Shown: positions 27,957-35,922 of the stretch, piece by piece | Layout of the letters: each line of letters starts with the position of its first letter | How positions within the stretch are numbered: position 1 is the first letter of the stretch | From: Acinetobacter variabilis | GTDB taxonomy: Bacteria > Pseudomonadota > Gammaproteobacteria > Pseudomonadales > Moraxellaceae | Reading direction: 5' to 3' | Length of the DNA: 64,000 bases | Assembly: GCF_000369625.1 (NCBI RefSeq) | Contig: NZ_KB850113.1 | Span: forward strand, 1,590,356-1,654,355 | The notes under the pieces: model-generated | Databases searched by the model: none | Seen by the model: the letters and a program-made list of their open reading frames with translations, nothing else | What the model was told of the DNA's origin: nothing | Position numbers and translations under genes: made by a program

Positions 27957-28859
27957 ATGCCACTTAATTCTAAAAACTGTGATGCTTTTTTAGCCGTCGC
28001 AGAAACCCAAAGTTTTGATGCTGCCGCAAAAGTATTAAATATTACGGCTTCAGCAGTCACTTTAAGAGTACAGAATCTGGAAAGAGATTTGGGGCAAGTT
28101 CTAGTGCTACGTGAGCGTCCTTGTAAAGTGACCAATGCCGGTCAAACCTTACTGAATTATTTGCAGCATCAACGTCTGTTGCAGCAACAATTAATCCAGC
28201 AATTAAATGGTCAAAATAAAGCAGAATTTAGCTCGATTCATATTGCGGTAAATGCAGATTCTCTTGCAACCTGGTTATTTCCCTGTCTGAACACCACTCT
28301 GCTTGCAGAGAAAATTACTTTGAATCTTCAGGTTGCTGTTCAAAGTGAAACTCATAAGCTTCTAGAGCAGGGTCAAGTCAATGCCTGTATTAGCAGTGAG
28401 AGTGAAGCCATGCCAGGCTGTAAGGCTCATTTTATTGGACAGATGCATTATAGAATGGTCGCAACACCTGCCTTTGTGCATTCCTGGTTTAAACAAGGCA
28501 TTCACCGGGAATCACTGCGTAAGGCACCCGCTGTGATTTATAATGATCAGGATCATTTACATAGCCATCTACTGTTGGCTCAATTTGGCTTAAACCAGCA
28601 ATGTTTTCCTTTTCACTATATCCCCTCCTCGACCGCCTTTGCGGATGCTATTTTTTCTGGAGTAGGATATGGTTTGGTTCCGGACTATCAAATTGCGGAC
28701 CGGATTCAAAATGGGACATTGATCGAGATACTACCTGAATGCAGTTGTGATGTACCTTTATATTGGCATCACTGGAAACAGCAGTCTCCCGCTCTAAAAC
28801 AGTTAACCAAAGTCATTCTAGAACAGGCAGAACAATGTATGAATAATCCAGTTCATTAA
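27957..28859 (+). CDS. argP: ArgP-like LysR regulator
   Basis: This 300-residue LysR-type protein resembles ArgP/IciA. The helix-turn-helix is at residues 16-36 (SFDAAAKVLNITASAVTLRV), followed by the effector domain. In enterobacteria ArgP activates argO with arginine and is held inactive by lysine. The divergent argO-argP layout implies that the 107-bp intergenic region contains the operator. Confidence 0.87.
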   Translation: MPLNSKNCDAFLAVAETQSFDAAAKVLNITASAVTLRVQNLERDLGQVLVLRERPCKVTNAGQTLLNYLQHQRLLQQQLIQQLNGQNKAEFSSIHIAVNADSLATWLFPCLNTTLLAEKITLNLQVAVQSETHKLLEQGQVNACISSESEAMPGCKAHFIGQMHYRMVATPAFVHSWFKQGIHRESLRKAPAVIYNDQDHLHSHLLLAQFGLNQQCFPFHYIPSSTAFADAIFSGVGYGLVPDYQIADRIQNGTLIEILPECSCDVPLYWHHWKQQSPALKQLTKVILEQAEQCMNNPVH

Positions 28860-28905
28860 ACAGTTCTATGATGTCCTGTCGAATTCACAGAAATTGAATA
28901 TCACA

Positions 28906-29469
28906 TTATTGGGTTTTCCACTGCCCCATTAAATGAATATTAACTTTTTCACCCACGCCTGCAGTGGCTTTCTTCATCCCAAAATCTGAACGATTAATCA
29001 CCGTGGTGGATTTCACATCGAGTAAATTAGGATTACCCTTGTTCGGTGTCAGCGTGGTATCGAATACCACTGGTCGAGTAACACCTCTTAGAGTAAGTTG
29101 ACCCATGACCTGATAACGATTCGTACCATTTGGCTTAAACTGCGTACTTTTGAAATTGACTGTTTTATAGCGAGATGCATGAAACAGGTCCTCACCCATA
29201 ATCATATTTTTAAGGCTGGGTTTGGAAACCTCCAAGCTATCCACCTGCATAGTGAACTCAGTAGATGATTGTTTTGGCTTATCGGGATCAAACTGCATGG
29301 TTGCCTTGAACTCTTGAAAATTTCCCTTTACCACATTCAAACCCAAGGAGTTAATGCTAAAGCCGACACTACTTTGAGGCGTCAATGTCCAGCTTTTAGC
29401 ATACGCAGCCGATATACACATAGCAGATAGAGCGCCCGCATAAGCTATATGTTTCAGGAATAGATTCAT
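28906..29469 (-). CDS. YceI-family periplasmic protein
   Basis: This 187-residue protein has a signal peptide (MNLFLKHIAYAGALSAMCIS, cleavage after AYA) and the YceI lipocalin-like barrel. YceI barrels bind polyisoprenoid-like lipids. Recognisable blocks are SWTLTPQSSVGFSI and VMGQLTLRGVTRPVVFD. I chose 29469 because AAGGA lies eight bases before it; ATG 29478 and TTG 29487 are alternatives. It converges with argP. Confidence 0.88.
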   Translation of the reverse strand: MNLFLKHIAYAGALSAMCISAAYAKSWTLTPQSSVGFSINSLGLNVVKGNFQEFKATMQFDPDKPKQSSTEFTMQVDSLEVSKPSLKNMIMGEDLFHASRYKTVNFKSTQFKPNGTNRYQVMGQLTLRGVTRPVVFDTTLTPNKGNPNLLDVKSTTVINRSDFGMKKATAGVGEKVNIHLMGQWKTQ

Positions 29470-29516
29470 TGTGTTCATCCTTAACAATCAAATGAACTCA
29501 CTACCTTAAAACGGTT

Positions 29517-30086
29517 TCAGCCGAGATTTGTTTTATCATTTAGTTCAAACTTGTTGACCAATTGTTGATAAATCTCATTATTTTTAAATTTATGTAAAAA
29601 TTCACTGGTGCCTAAAGGAAAAGCTGATTCCACCACTTCACCGCGATAATACGCTTCACGTAACGGGGTGGCTGAAATTGCACCCACCAAGCTATCGAGT
29701 TCCACCATTTCCCACTCTGGGAACAAACTTAAATAATAAGAAGATTCATCTTTAAAGTGTCCAATTAGACCAACTTTTGCTTCTGCTTCAACTACTTCAG
29801 ACACCAGCGATTTCACCAGTTTTTGCCATTTTTCATCATTATAGACATCAATGACATGGACAAATTTAATGCGCTTCTGATCTGCTTCAGAAAAATTCGA
29901 CAGGATCATTTCTTCACGTTCAGTGGCTAGAAATGGATTTTTAATATTGCGTTCTTGCTGTGCTGAGCCTAATGCCAGAATCACCTGCTGGCTCTGCTGC
30001 AAGGCAATTTTAATCGTTTGCATATGGGCCAGATGGAAAGGTTGAAAACGACCAATAAACACCAGGTAATCAAATTTATATTTCAT
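29517..30086 (-). CDS. nadM: Nicotinamide-nucleotide adenylyltransferase, NadM type
   Basis: This 189-residue nucleotidyltransferase makes NAD from NMN and ATP. The HxGH-type motif is GRFQPFHLAHMQ near residue 12 and the second nucleotide-binding motif is ISATPLREAYY. In some bacteria NadM is fused to a Nudix domain; here only the transferase domain is present. The start at 30086 is where homology and the GRFQPFH fold begin; an in-frame upstream extension of 80 codons overlaps the divergent hydratase gene and is not family-like. Confidence 0.88.
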   Translation of the reverse strand: MKYKFDYLVFIGRFQPFHLAHMQTIKIALQQSQQVILALGSAQQERNIKNPFLATEREEMILSNFSEADQKRIKFVHVIDVYNDEKWQKLVKSLVSEVVEAEAKVGLIGHFKDESSYYLSLFPEWEMVELDSLVGAISATPLREAYYRGEVVESAFPLGTSEFLHKFKNNEIYQQLVNKFELNDKTNLG

Positions 30087-30187
30087 AGCACATCTTACTT
30101 TTATGAACGCATCAGTTATGCCACAGGGAATTTTTTGCGACATAATAAGCGCCAATAAATTCATATTAATAAAGCAAGGATAGTACG

Positions 30188-30988
30188 ATGACACTGAGCT
30201 GTATTCAACAACCGCATCAGCATTTAAATGCGAATTTAGACAATGGCGTACTGACCTTAGCCATTCACCGTCCTGAGGCAAAAAATGCGCTTTACGGCGA
30301 ACTATATCTATGGATCGCACAGGCACTGGATGAAGCAGATCAGGATAGTAGTGTGCGTGTCGTGATTCTACGTGGTCAGGATGCAGACTTTAGTGCCGGC
30401 AATGACATGCAGGACTTCATGAAGTTTATTCAGACGCCTCTACAAGGTAAGGCTGGCGATACCCCTCCTTTTGTGCTGTTGAAGTCCGCTGCAAAATTTT
30501 CCAAGCCTCTAATTGCTGCCGTTCGTGGTGTAGCGATTGGGATCGGGGTAACGATTCTGCTGCATGCTGATCTGGTTTATAGTGACAATACTGCCCTGTT
30601 CCAAATTCCATTTGTTAGCCTTGGCCTGTCGCCTGAAGGCGCTTCAAGTAAACTGCTAGTACAACAAGCTGGCTATCATAAAGCAGCTGAGTTACTGCTT
30701 ACTGCACAACGATTTAATAGTGAAAAAGCATTGGGTGCAGGTCTGGTAAATAGCATTGAGGAAGATGTCTATGCTGCTGCTGAAAAACAGGCACAAACTT
30801 TGGCTGCTTTACCACTTGCTTCCATTAAGCAGACCAAAGCATTAATGAAGCATAATCTGGCTGAAATTATCGAGTGTATTGATGATGAAGCTGAGATATT
30901 TATGAAACGTGTGGGTTCACCTGAAATGACGGAAGCCGTTCAGGCGTTTATGCAAAAACGGAAACCTGATTTCACACAATTCAACTAA
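30188..30988 (+). CDS. Enoyl-CoA hydratase/isomerase family protein
   Basis: This 266-residue crotonase-fold protein has the oxyanion-hole blocks RPEAKNAL (residue 29) and FSAGNDMQDFM (about 67), and GVAIGIGVTILLHAD (about 117) forming the second. In the region usually carrying the catalytic glutamates, FVSLGLSPEGASSKLL keeps one acidic residue, so isomerase rather than hydratase chemistry is possible. AAGGA lies ten bases before the ATG. It stands alone, with a terminator after it, so its pathway is not shown by context. Confidence 0.87.
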   Translation: MTLSCIQQPHQHLNANLDNGVLTLAIHRPEAKNALYGELYLWIAQALDEADQDSSVRVVILRGQDADFSAGNDMQDFMKFIQTPLQGKAGDTPPFVLLKSAAKFSKPLIAAVRGVAIGIGVTILLHADLVYSDNTALFQIPFVSLGLSPEGASSKLLVQQAGYHKAAELLLTAQRFNSEKALGAGLVNSIEEDVYAAAEKQAQTLAALPLASIKQTKALMKHNLAEIIECIDDEAEIFMKRVGSPEMTEAVQAFMQKRKPDFTQFN

Positions 30989-31008
30989 TTCTGAAACTTA
31001 TCTTTTAA

Positions 31009-31037
31009 TTGAGGCAGTTTAGACTGCCTCAATCTTT
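31009..31037 (+). terminator. Terminator of the enoyl-CoA hydratase gene
   Basis: TTGAGGCAGT and ACTGCCTCAA form a perfect 10-bp stem around TTAG, followed by TCTTTT and a T-rich stretch. Confidence 0.9.
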
Positions 31038-31061
31038 TATTTTTTTGAAAGAATCTAGCTT

Positions 31062-31856
31062 ATGACTAATAAAAACTCCCAAACGACTTCTCAAACAACC
31101 GATAGTTCAAATCCTGAAAAGAAACGTTACTACGAACCTGCTCCTCAGGATATTGATGTAGACAATTTCCGCAAGGTCATCGAAAGCCGCCGTTCAGTGC
31201 GTAAATTTACCAAGAAGCCAATTCCTGCTGAAGTACTGGATGCCTGTCTGGATCTGGCCTTGCTGGCACCAAACTCCTCAAACCTGCAGCCGTGGACTTT
31301 TTATGTGGTGCAGAACCCATCCAAGAAAAAACGTCTGGTTAAAGCATGTATGAGCCAGCTTGCTGCTAAAACAGCTTCAGAGCTGATTGTCTGTGTGGCA
31401 CGTACTGACCGTGTAGATGAAATGGCAAAACTGAATATCAGCGAGTTTCCATTTCCTGAGGCTCCACCAGCCATTAAAAAGTACTATAAGTACATTCCCT
31501 ATAACTACAAGACCGGTTATTTGAATGCCTTTGGTAACTTTAAGAAAGTTGCTTTCAAAGTAGCTCGTACACTCGATAAACAAATGCCTGTTTCTGCATT
31601 TAGTCCTGCCGATGCCAAGCTATGGGCAAGTAAAACCACAGCATTGGCCTGTGAGAACCTGGTACTGGCTTTACGTGCTTATGGTTTTGATAGCTGTATG
31701 ATGGAAGGTTTCGATGAACCGATGGTTCGTGAACTTCTAGACCTAAATGACCAGCAATATCCTGTGATGGTGATTGGTGCTGGTGAACGTGCCAAAGATG
31801 GTGTGTTCTTCCCGCAGTATCGTTTTGATCGAGAGCTGTTTATTCAGAAGGTTTGA
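31062..31856 (+). CDS. Nitroreductase-family protein
   Basis: This 264-residue FMN-dependent oxidoreductase has the family start ESRRSVRKFTKKPIPAEVL (FMN phosphate-binding arginines, about residue 40) and the LAPNSSNLQPW block. An insert of about 50 residues between the N-terminal and C-terminal FMN motifs is rich in lysine and tyrosine (IKKYYKYIPYNYKTGY). The substrate is unknown. It is the last gene before the insertion-sequence region. Confidence 0.85.
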   Translation: MTNKNSQTTSQTTDSSNPEKKRYYEPAPQDIDVDNFRKVIESRRSVRKFTKKPIPAEVLDACLDLALLAPNSSNLQPWTFYVVQNPSKKKRLVKACMSQLAAKTASELIVCVARTDRVDEMAKLNISEFPFPEAPPAIKKYYKYIPYNYKTGYLNAFGNFKKVAFKVARTLDKQMPVSAFSPADAKLWASKTTALACENLVLALRAYGFDSCMMEGFDEPMVRELLDLNDQQYPVMVIGAGERAKDGVFFPQYRFDRELFIQKV

Positions 31857-31910
31857 GTTTAAAAATAGTATTTAAAGGATTTAAGAATATTAATTTACTT
31901 AATATTTGAT

Positions 31911-31933
31911 GACATGGATGTCGCTTAATTAAG
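31911..31933 (+). repeat. Half copy (A) of a dispersed palindromic repeat
   Basis: GACATGGATGTC at 31911-31922 is the first hairpin of the repeat seen in full at 35923 and 45765. It is followed by the palindrome CTTAATTAAG (31924-31933). The second, longer hairpin is missing, and an ISAba11-type element begins five bases further on. The sequence beyond the IS (33044 onward) does not contain the missing part, so the copy was already partial before the insertion. Confidence 0.6.
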
Positions 31934-31937
31934 TATA

Positions 31938-33038
31938 TAGGACTTACGCACTATTATTTATAGATTCTCTGTGGTAGCAGATGATTTTTATCGAGAATAA
32001 AGTCATCAATGAAGTTTTTGATAACTGGTCTAAATAATTTCTTCTGCCAACGATATACATTTTCAAAGATCCGCTCAAACTGGTTCTTTTGTATCTCAAC
32101 GTAGGCCATCAAGGCTGAAAAAATATGATTCAAAATCAGTTTAGATCGTCTTACTTGAAACTTTTCAATATGACAAACCTGTTTAATCACCCGGTGATAT
32201 TGCTCTATTTTCCAATGACTTGAATGTAATTCATGAAAACCCTCAAAGGACAATAAATCATCTTCATCTTGATGCACAATATAAAACCTCTGCTGTTCTT
32301 TTAACTGAGTCTTAAATAATTGTACAAAGCCAAAATCTTTGAGCCAGACCACTTGACCCTGATGGAAATCTGGCAATAAACGCAGTTGAAACCATTGTCC
32401 TTTTTCTGGGGAAACCTTACGGTTACAGTCGATACCAAACATAAATCGAATACCATATTTTCTTATGGTTTTTAGATTTCCAGTCGATGAATACCAACTA
32501 TCACCTGTAATAAATTGAATCTTTGCACCCCAACTGAGTACTTCACTTAACATATCCATAAAGTAATCATTCTTGGTTTTACTTTCAGATTTGTCATAAA
32601 TTCGGAAATTAATTGGAATATTTTGACCATTTTGATCTGTCGCATACAAGGTAATGAGATTAATACCCTTGACGGATCGGTGGTGTTTGCCTGACCAAAA
32701 ATAGCTAACCAAGTCCATATGTTGACTATATGGTTTATCTAAAACAGTATCATCAATACTGACTATAAGTTTATTATTATCAATATGTTGAATTGATTCT
32801 TGATATAGGTCGTGAGGTGTGTAGTCTTCACGCTCTAGAAAGCGATTTACACTATCATGCGAGATATTATAAGTCTCGGCAAGTTGTGTGCAGCTAATAG
32901 AGTTCGGTTCTGTCATGAGAAAGCCCATATAAATGGGTAATGTACAAGTTGCTGTAGAAGCATGTTTAATTCGTCTAATCACAGATACTTTATAAAGTAT
33001 TTTAATACTTTTTTGAATCCGTCAATGCGTAAGTCCTA
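31938..33038 (-). mobile_element. ISAba11-type insertion sequence, complete
   Basis: The element is bounded by 13-base inverted repeats TAGGACTTACGCA (31938-31950) and TGCGTAAGTCCTA (33026-33038). It is 1101 bp long and flanked by the 5-base direct repeat GTATA on each side (31933-31937 and 33039-33043). The 1101-bp length and 5-bp target duplication are those reported for ISAba11 of Acinetobacter, which I recall rather than searched. Perfect ends, an intact transposase and an intact target duplication indicate a fairly recent insertion. Confidence 0.9.
31954..32982 (-). CDS. DDE transposase of the ISAba11-type element
   Basis: This 342-residue transposase fills the element between its inverted repeats. 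A helix-turn-helix-like start (CTQLAETYNISHDSVNRFLERE) is followed by an RNase H-like core: ISIDDTVLDKP carries the first acidic residues (SIDD, about residue 97), ITGDSWYSS the second and WKIEQYHRVIKQ the third glutamate. It is uninterrupted and probably functional. Confidence 0.9.
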   Translation of the reverse strand: MIRRIKHASTATCTLPIYMGFLMTEPNSISCTQLAETYNISHDSVNRFLEREDYTPHDLYQESIQHIDNNKLIVSIDDTVLDKPYSQHMDLVSYFWSGKHHRSVKGINLITLYATDQNGQNIPINFRIYDKSESKTKNDYFMDMLSEVLSWGAKIQFITGDSWYSSTGNLKTIRKYGIRFMFGIDCNRKVSPEKGQWFQLRLLPDFHQGQVVWLKDFGFVQLFKTQLKEQQRFYIVHQDEDDLLSFEGFHELHSSHWKIEQYHRVIKQVCHIEKFQVRRSKLILNHIFSALMAYVEIQKNQFERIFENVYRWQKKLFRPVIKNFIDDFILDKNHLLPQRIYK

Positions 33039-33086
33039 GTATATTAGAAAAATCTAAATAATAATTTTATAGTTTTCTCATACAAC

Positions 33087-34127
33087 GGCTTTGTTGCACA
33101 AAGAATTAAAAGTAAAGATTTCTCATATCTACTCAAATTTAAGTGACAACTCGGGTATGTGGTCTGCCTAAGTCCGTAAATTTATTTAATACTGCCACAC
33201 GTGCATGAATCTCATTGATTTGGCTTTGAAAATTTCTCGCACTGAGTTTATCCCCCAACAATTTGATGCAATGCATCTTGGTTTCAACCAAACTTCGCCG
33301 ATGATAGCCTGACCATTTCTTCCAAATAGTTCTTCCTAAACGCTTAATTGTTCGAAGCAATTCATTGCGTTCTAGCGAGCCCATCTTTTTATCTTTCGAT
33401 GGCTTCGCATTTTTTCTTGGTGGAATGACCGCATGTGCATCTCGATCTAAAATGACTTGTCTGCAGTACTTCGTATCATAAGCACCATCGGTATAGACCG
33501 AATCAATTCGTTCGTCTAAAGGAATTTGAGTAAGTAAATCATCGAGTACTTGTGAATCGCTCACATTATTTGTAGTGAGCTGTACTGCACGTATTTGCAA
33601 GGTGTCGGCATATCAATACCAATATGAAGTTTGCGCCATTGTCGACGATATTCAGGCTGATGTTTCTTTCGTTTCCGTTCACCTTCACCTATAAACTTTA
33701 AGCCAGTAGAGTCGACAAGTAGATGTAGTCCATCACTACTTTTTTGATAGCCAATCGTAGTATCAATACGCTGTTGTCGTCTACAAATTGTAGTGTAGTC
33801 TGGCGCTACCCAATTTAACCCACAAAGATGGATGAGACTTTGAACAAAGCCAGTGACCATACGTAAGGACAATCGAAAGAGAGATTTAATCATTAGGCAA
33901 CATTGGATAGCTGTGTCAGAGTAAGTTTGATTTCGTCCTTGTTTGCCTTTTGATGGGGCATACCATTGCGTAGCAGGATCAAACCAAATGGCAATATTTC
34001 CACGATTAATGAGTGCTCGGTTATATGAAGACCAATTGGTTGTACGATAAATTTTAGGTGTAAGCTTATTCATTTGAAAATTATATGGTGGAATAAGCCT
34101 TTAAAGATAGGTTTGTGCAACAAAGCC
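33087..34127 (-). mobile_element. IS5-family element (IS17-like), inactivated
   Basis: Inverted ends GGCTTTGTTGCACAAA (33087-33102) and TTTGTGCAACAAAGCC (34112-34127) bound a 1041-bp element. No target duplication is seen: the 9 bases on the left (TCATACAAC) and right (TATCACTTC) differ. The transposase is close in sequence and length to IS17-like Acinetobacter elements (recalled, not searched). It lies only 48 bp from the ISAba11-type element and 15 bp from the NIF3-like gene. Loss of the duplication suggests an old insertion or a deletion beside it. Confidence 0.85.
33139..34073 (-). pseudogene. IS5-family transposase, frameshifted
   Basis: Two reading frames, starting at 34073 and resuming near 33600, together give one transposase of about 310 residues. 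The break is a 2-base gain (AT duplicated) at about 33610-33613. Removing it restores IGIDADTLQIRAVQLTTNN across the junction; as sequenced, the first frame runs on into an unrelated tail and stops. The DDE core residues lie on both sides (LLVDSTGLK in the first part; YTDGAYDTK and LVETKM in the second), so neither piece alone can be active. Confidence 0.88.
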
Positions 34128-34142
34128 TATCACTTCTAAAAT

Positions 34143-34460
34143 TTAAACTTTTATATCTAAGAGCTGGATAAATTCAAATGCCGGTTCTTCATAAGGATGA
34201 CTGTCTTTTAGAGCCTTAGCCACTTCAACCGCCTTTTCATCAGGTACAAGAATTTCGACCCGCCATTCTTCCACATTTTCCAATTGGCCAATTTCCCCAA
34301 TATGAGGATCTGCGCCTTGCTGCGGCTTAAATTGTCCAGTTCCCAGCACTTGCCAGGCACAGTCGGTATATTCACCAATCCCACCCGCACCTGCTGCAAA
34401 AACGGCCTTCTTGGTTTCCTCTAGGTTTTCATCTGGTACGTAATAAATCAGTTTAAGCAT
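34143..34460 (-). CDS. NIF3-like (YqfO-type) small protein
   Basis: This 105-residue protein matches the stand-alone NIF3/YqfO insert domain with a CutA-like fold: MLKLIYYVPDENLEETKKAVFAAGAGGIGEY at the start and DSHPYEEPAFEFI near the end, the latter being the family signature. The function is unknown; full NIF3 proteins bind divalent metals. The gene survives intact although the IS5-family element ends 15 bp beyond its stop codon. It lies 18 bp after the LysR gene on the same strand. Confidence 0.85.
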   Translation of the reverse strand: MLKLIYYVPDENLEETKKAVFAAGAGGIGEYTDCAWQVLGTGQFKPQQGADPHIGEIGQLENVEEWRVEILVPDEKAVEVAKALKDSHPYEEPAFEFIQLLDIKV

Positions 34461-34477
34461 ATATCTCTACAAGTTTT

Positions 34478-35359
34478 TCAAGCATTTACCGTATTGTTAA
34501 GGGCTTCGGTAATAATATTCAATGCTGGATTTTGAGAGTTCTTGTTAAATGTTGCATATAGTTCTACCTGGGGTAAAGGTCGATCTGTCTGGATCACTTT
34601 CACTTCATCATTCAGGAACCGTAATAGATAATCGGGAGCAAAACTAAAACCCATCCCCATATTGATCAGGTTAATATGCTGTAGCACATTGGTCGCCCAC
34701 AGCACCTGATCGTGCTTTAGCTGATCAAAGGACATCAAGGCATTAAGTCTTTCGTAAAATATGGGTGATGCATTCTGATCATACATAATAATCGTATGAT
34801 TTTTCAGTTCCTGTAATTTCAGTATCCGATCGGTTGGGTGCAAATGCTTGGCTGCAACCAAGTGAATTTGTTCCGTCAATAAATGGATATTTTCAAAATC
34901 CGGATGATCCAGCTGAAAAAGGGTAATACTTAGATCTAATTCAGTATTTTTTAGATGTTGAAGCTGTTCCAGACAGAACAGGCTATGCAGATGAATTTTT
35001 AAATCTGGCATGGTCTTTTTCAGCTTGGCCAAAATATGTGGCATAACTTTTAGTTCGGCAACATTCAGAAAGCCAATATGAATCTGATTATTTTTCTGCT
35101 GGGCCACCTGTCGTGCTGATGCAACAGCCAATTTGGCATTTTCCAGAGCTTTTTCTGCATAGATTAAAAAGGCCTTACCTTCATCGGTTAACTGTATTTT
35201 TCGTGAAGAACGTTCAAACAGGTTAACGCCAACTTCCTGCTCCAGATCTTTAATCTGCTGGCTTAAAGAAGGTTGAGCCGTAAACAGTTTTTCAGCAGCC
35301 CTAGTGAAACTCTGCTCCTGCGCCACGGTAATAAAATAGCGTAAATGTCGAAGTTCCAT
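34478..35359 (-). CDS. LysR-type regulator, CatM/BenM-like
   Basis: This 293-residue protein has a typical LysR helix-turn-helix (FTRAAEKLFTAQPSLSQQIKDLEQEVG) and a start (MELRHLRYFITVAQEQS) much like the Acinetobacter CatM/BenM group that controls aromatic degradation. The effector domain follows, with less similarity. Immediately upstream, in the opposite direction, is the remnant of a flavin monooxygenase, the kind of enzyme such a regulator usually controls. The regulator may therefore have lost its target operon. Confidence 0.87.
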   Translation of the reverse strand: MELRHLRYFITVAQEQSFTRAAEKLFTAQPSLSQQIKDLEQEVGVNLFERSSRKIQLTDEGKAFLIYAEKALENAKLAVASARQVAQQKNNQIHIGFLNVAELKVMPHILAKLKKTMPDLKIHLHSLFCLEQLQHLKNTELDLSITLFQLDHPDFENIHLLTEQIHLVAAKHLHPTDRILKLQELKNHTIIMYDQNASPIFYERLNALMSFDQLKHDQVLWATNVLQHINLINMGMGFSFAPDYLLRFLNDEVKVIQTDRPLPQVELYATFNKNSQNPALNIITEALNNTVNA

Positions 35360-35518
35360 AGATTGCTCACTTCAAAAAATAGGTACTTATCTTACGATTT
35401 AGGCCAACATATTGAAAATATTAATAGATCAATAGCTTATGCTAATACTCATATAACTACCTTTTATACATGGCTAGATTTTGCCCCCTCATACATTTAT
35501 GCCTGTATCAAGTTTACA

Positions 35519-35796
35519 CATGGTGTCTTGCATGACACAGTATTCGACACTGAATCGGGTGAAAGCGGGGGTCAGGCAGCTGAATCACTGAACTTGCCAT
35601 ATTTGGATGTGATTCGGATTGTTTCTCATGATGTGTATAGCACCAGAATTACCAAGTCTGAAATTCATGAATCTGTGGCAGTTCTGGTTCGTCCGGATGG
35701 TTATGTAGTTTGGCGTTATAGGATAGTACCAATGATCAGTTTGATTATGAAAATACGCTGAAGACTGTGTTAAAGCAGATTCAATTAACTGTGTAG
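35519..35796 (+). pseudogene. C-terminal remnant of an aromatic flavin monooxygenase
   Basis: Only about the last 90 codons remain. The segment ESGESGGQAAESLNLPYLD followed by HESVAVLVRPDGYVVWR is typical of the C-terminal thioredoxin-like domain of phenol-hydroxylase-type FAD monooxygenases. A one-base frameshift near 35720 breaks the frame; shifting it gives DSTNDQFDYENTLKTVLKQ and a stop at 35794-35796. No FAD-binding N-terminal part is present upstream. The exact start of the remnant is uncertain. Confidence 0.65.
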
Positions 35797-35800
35797 TGAT

Positions 35801-35824
35801 AAAGCCACCTTCGGTTGGTTTTTC
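35801..35824 (+). terminator. Terminator after the monooxygenase remnant
   Basis: GCCACC-TTC-GGTTGG forms a short stem with one bulged T, followed by TTTTTC, five bases after the remnant's stop codon. It is the original terminator of the lost gene. Confidence 0.6.
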
Positions 35825-35833
35825 TTTAGTAAT

Positions 35834-35869
35834 GGTAAAGGAATCATAGTTGTCGATCATTAAGATCAT
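35834..35869 (-). pseudogene. 12-codon remnant resembling the start of trpG
   Basis: On the minus strand, ATG at 35869 begins MILMIDNYDSFT, the near-invariant N-terminus of anthranilate synthase glutamine amidotransferases (TrpG/PabA). Similarity ends abruptly after residue 12, where the sequence continues into the terminator of the monooxygenase remnant read backwards. The match is short but unusually specific. It suggests a junction formed when foreign or rearranged DNA cut into a trpG copy. No other part of trpG is in the window. Confidence 0.5.
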
Positions 35870-35922
35870 ACATATTTTTCAAACTTTCCATTATTTAAAG
35901 CGTCAAATTGATTAGATACCCA

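Noticed and set aside
29517..30326. NadM start 80 codons further upstream
   Set aside because: The extension overlaps the divergent enoyl-CoA hydratase gene, lacks family similarity and starts without a ribosome-binding site.
33561..34073. Programmed frameshift in the IS5-family transposase
   Set aside because: The junction is a 2-base gain without an A-run or other slippery sequence, and the downstream frame restores a normal protein when the gain is removed.
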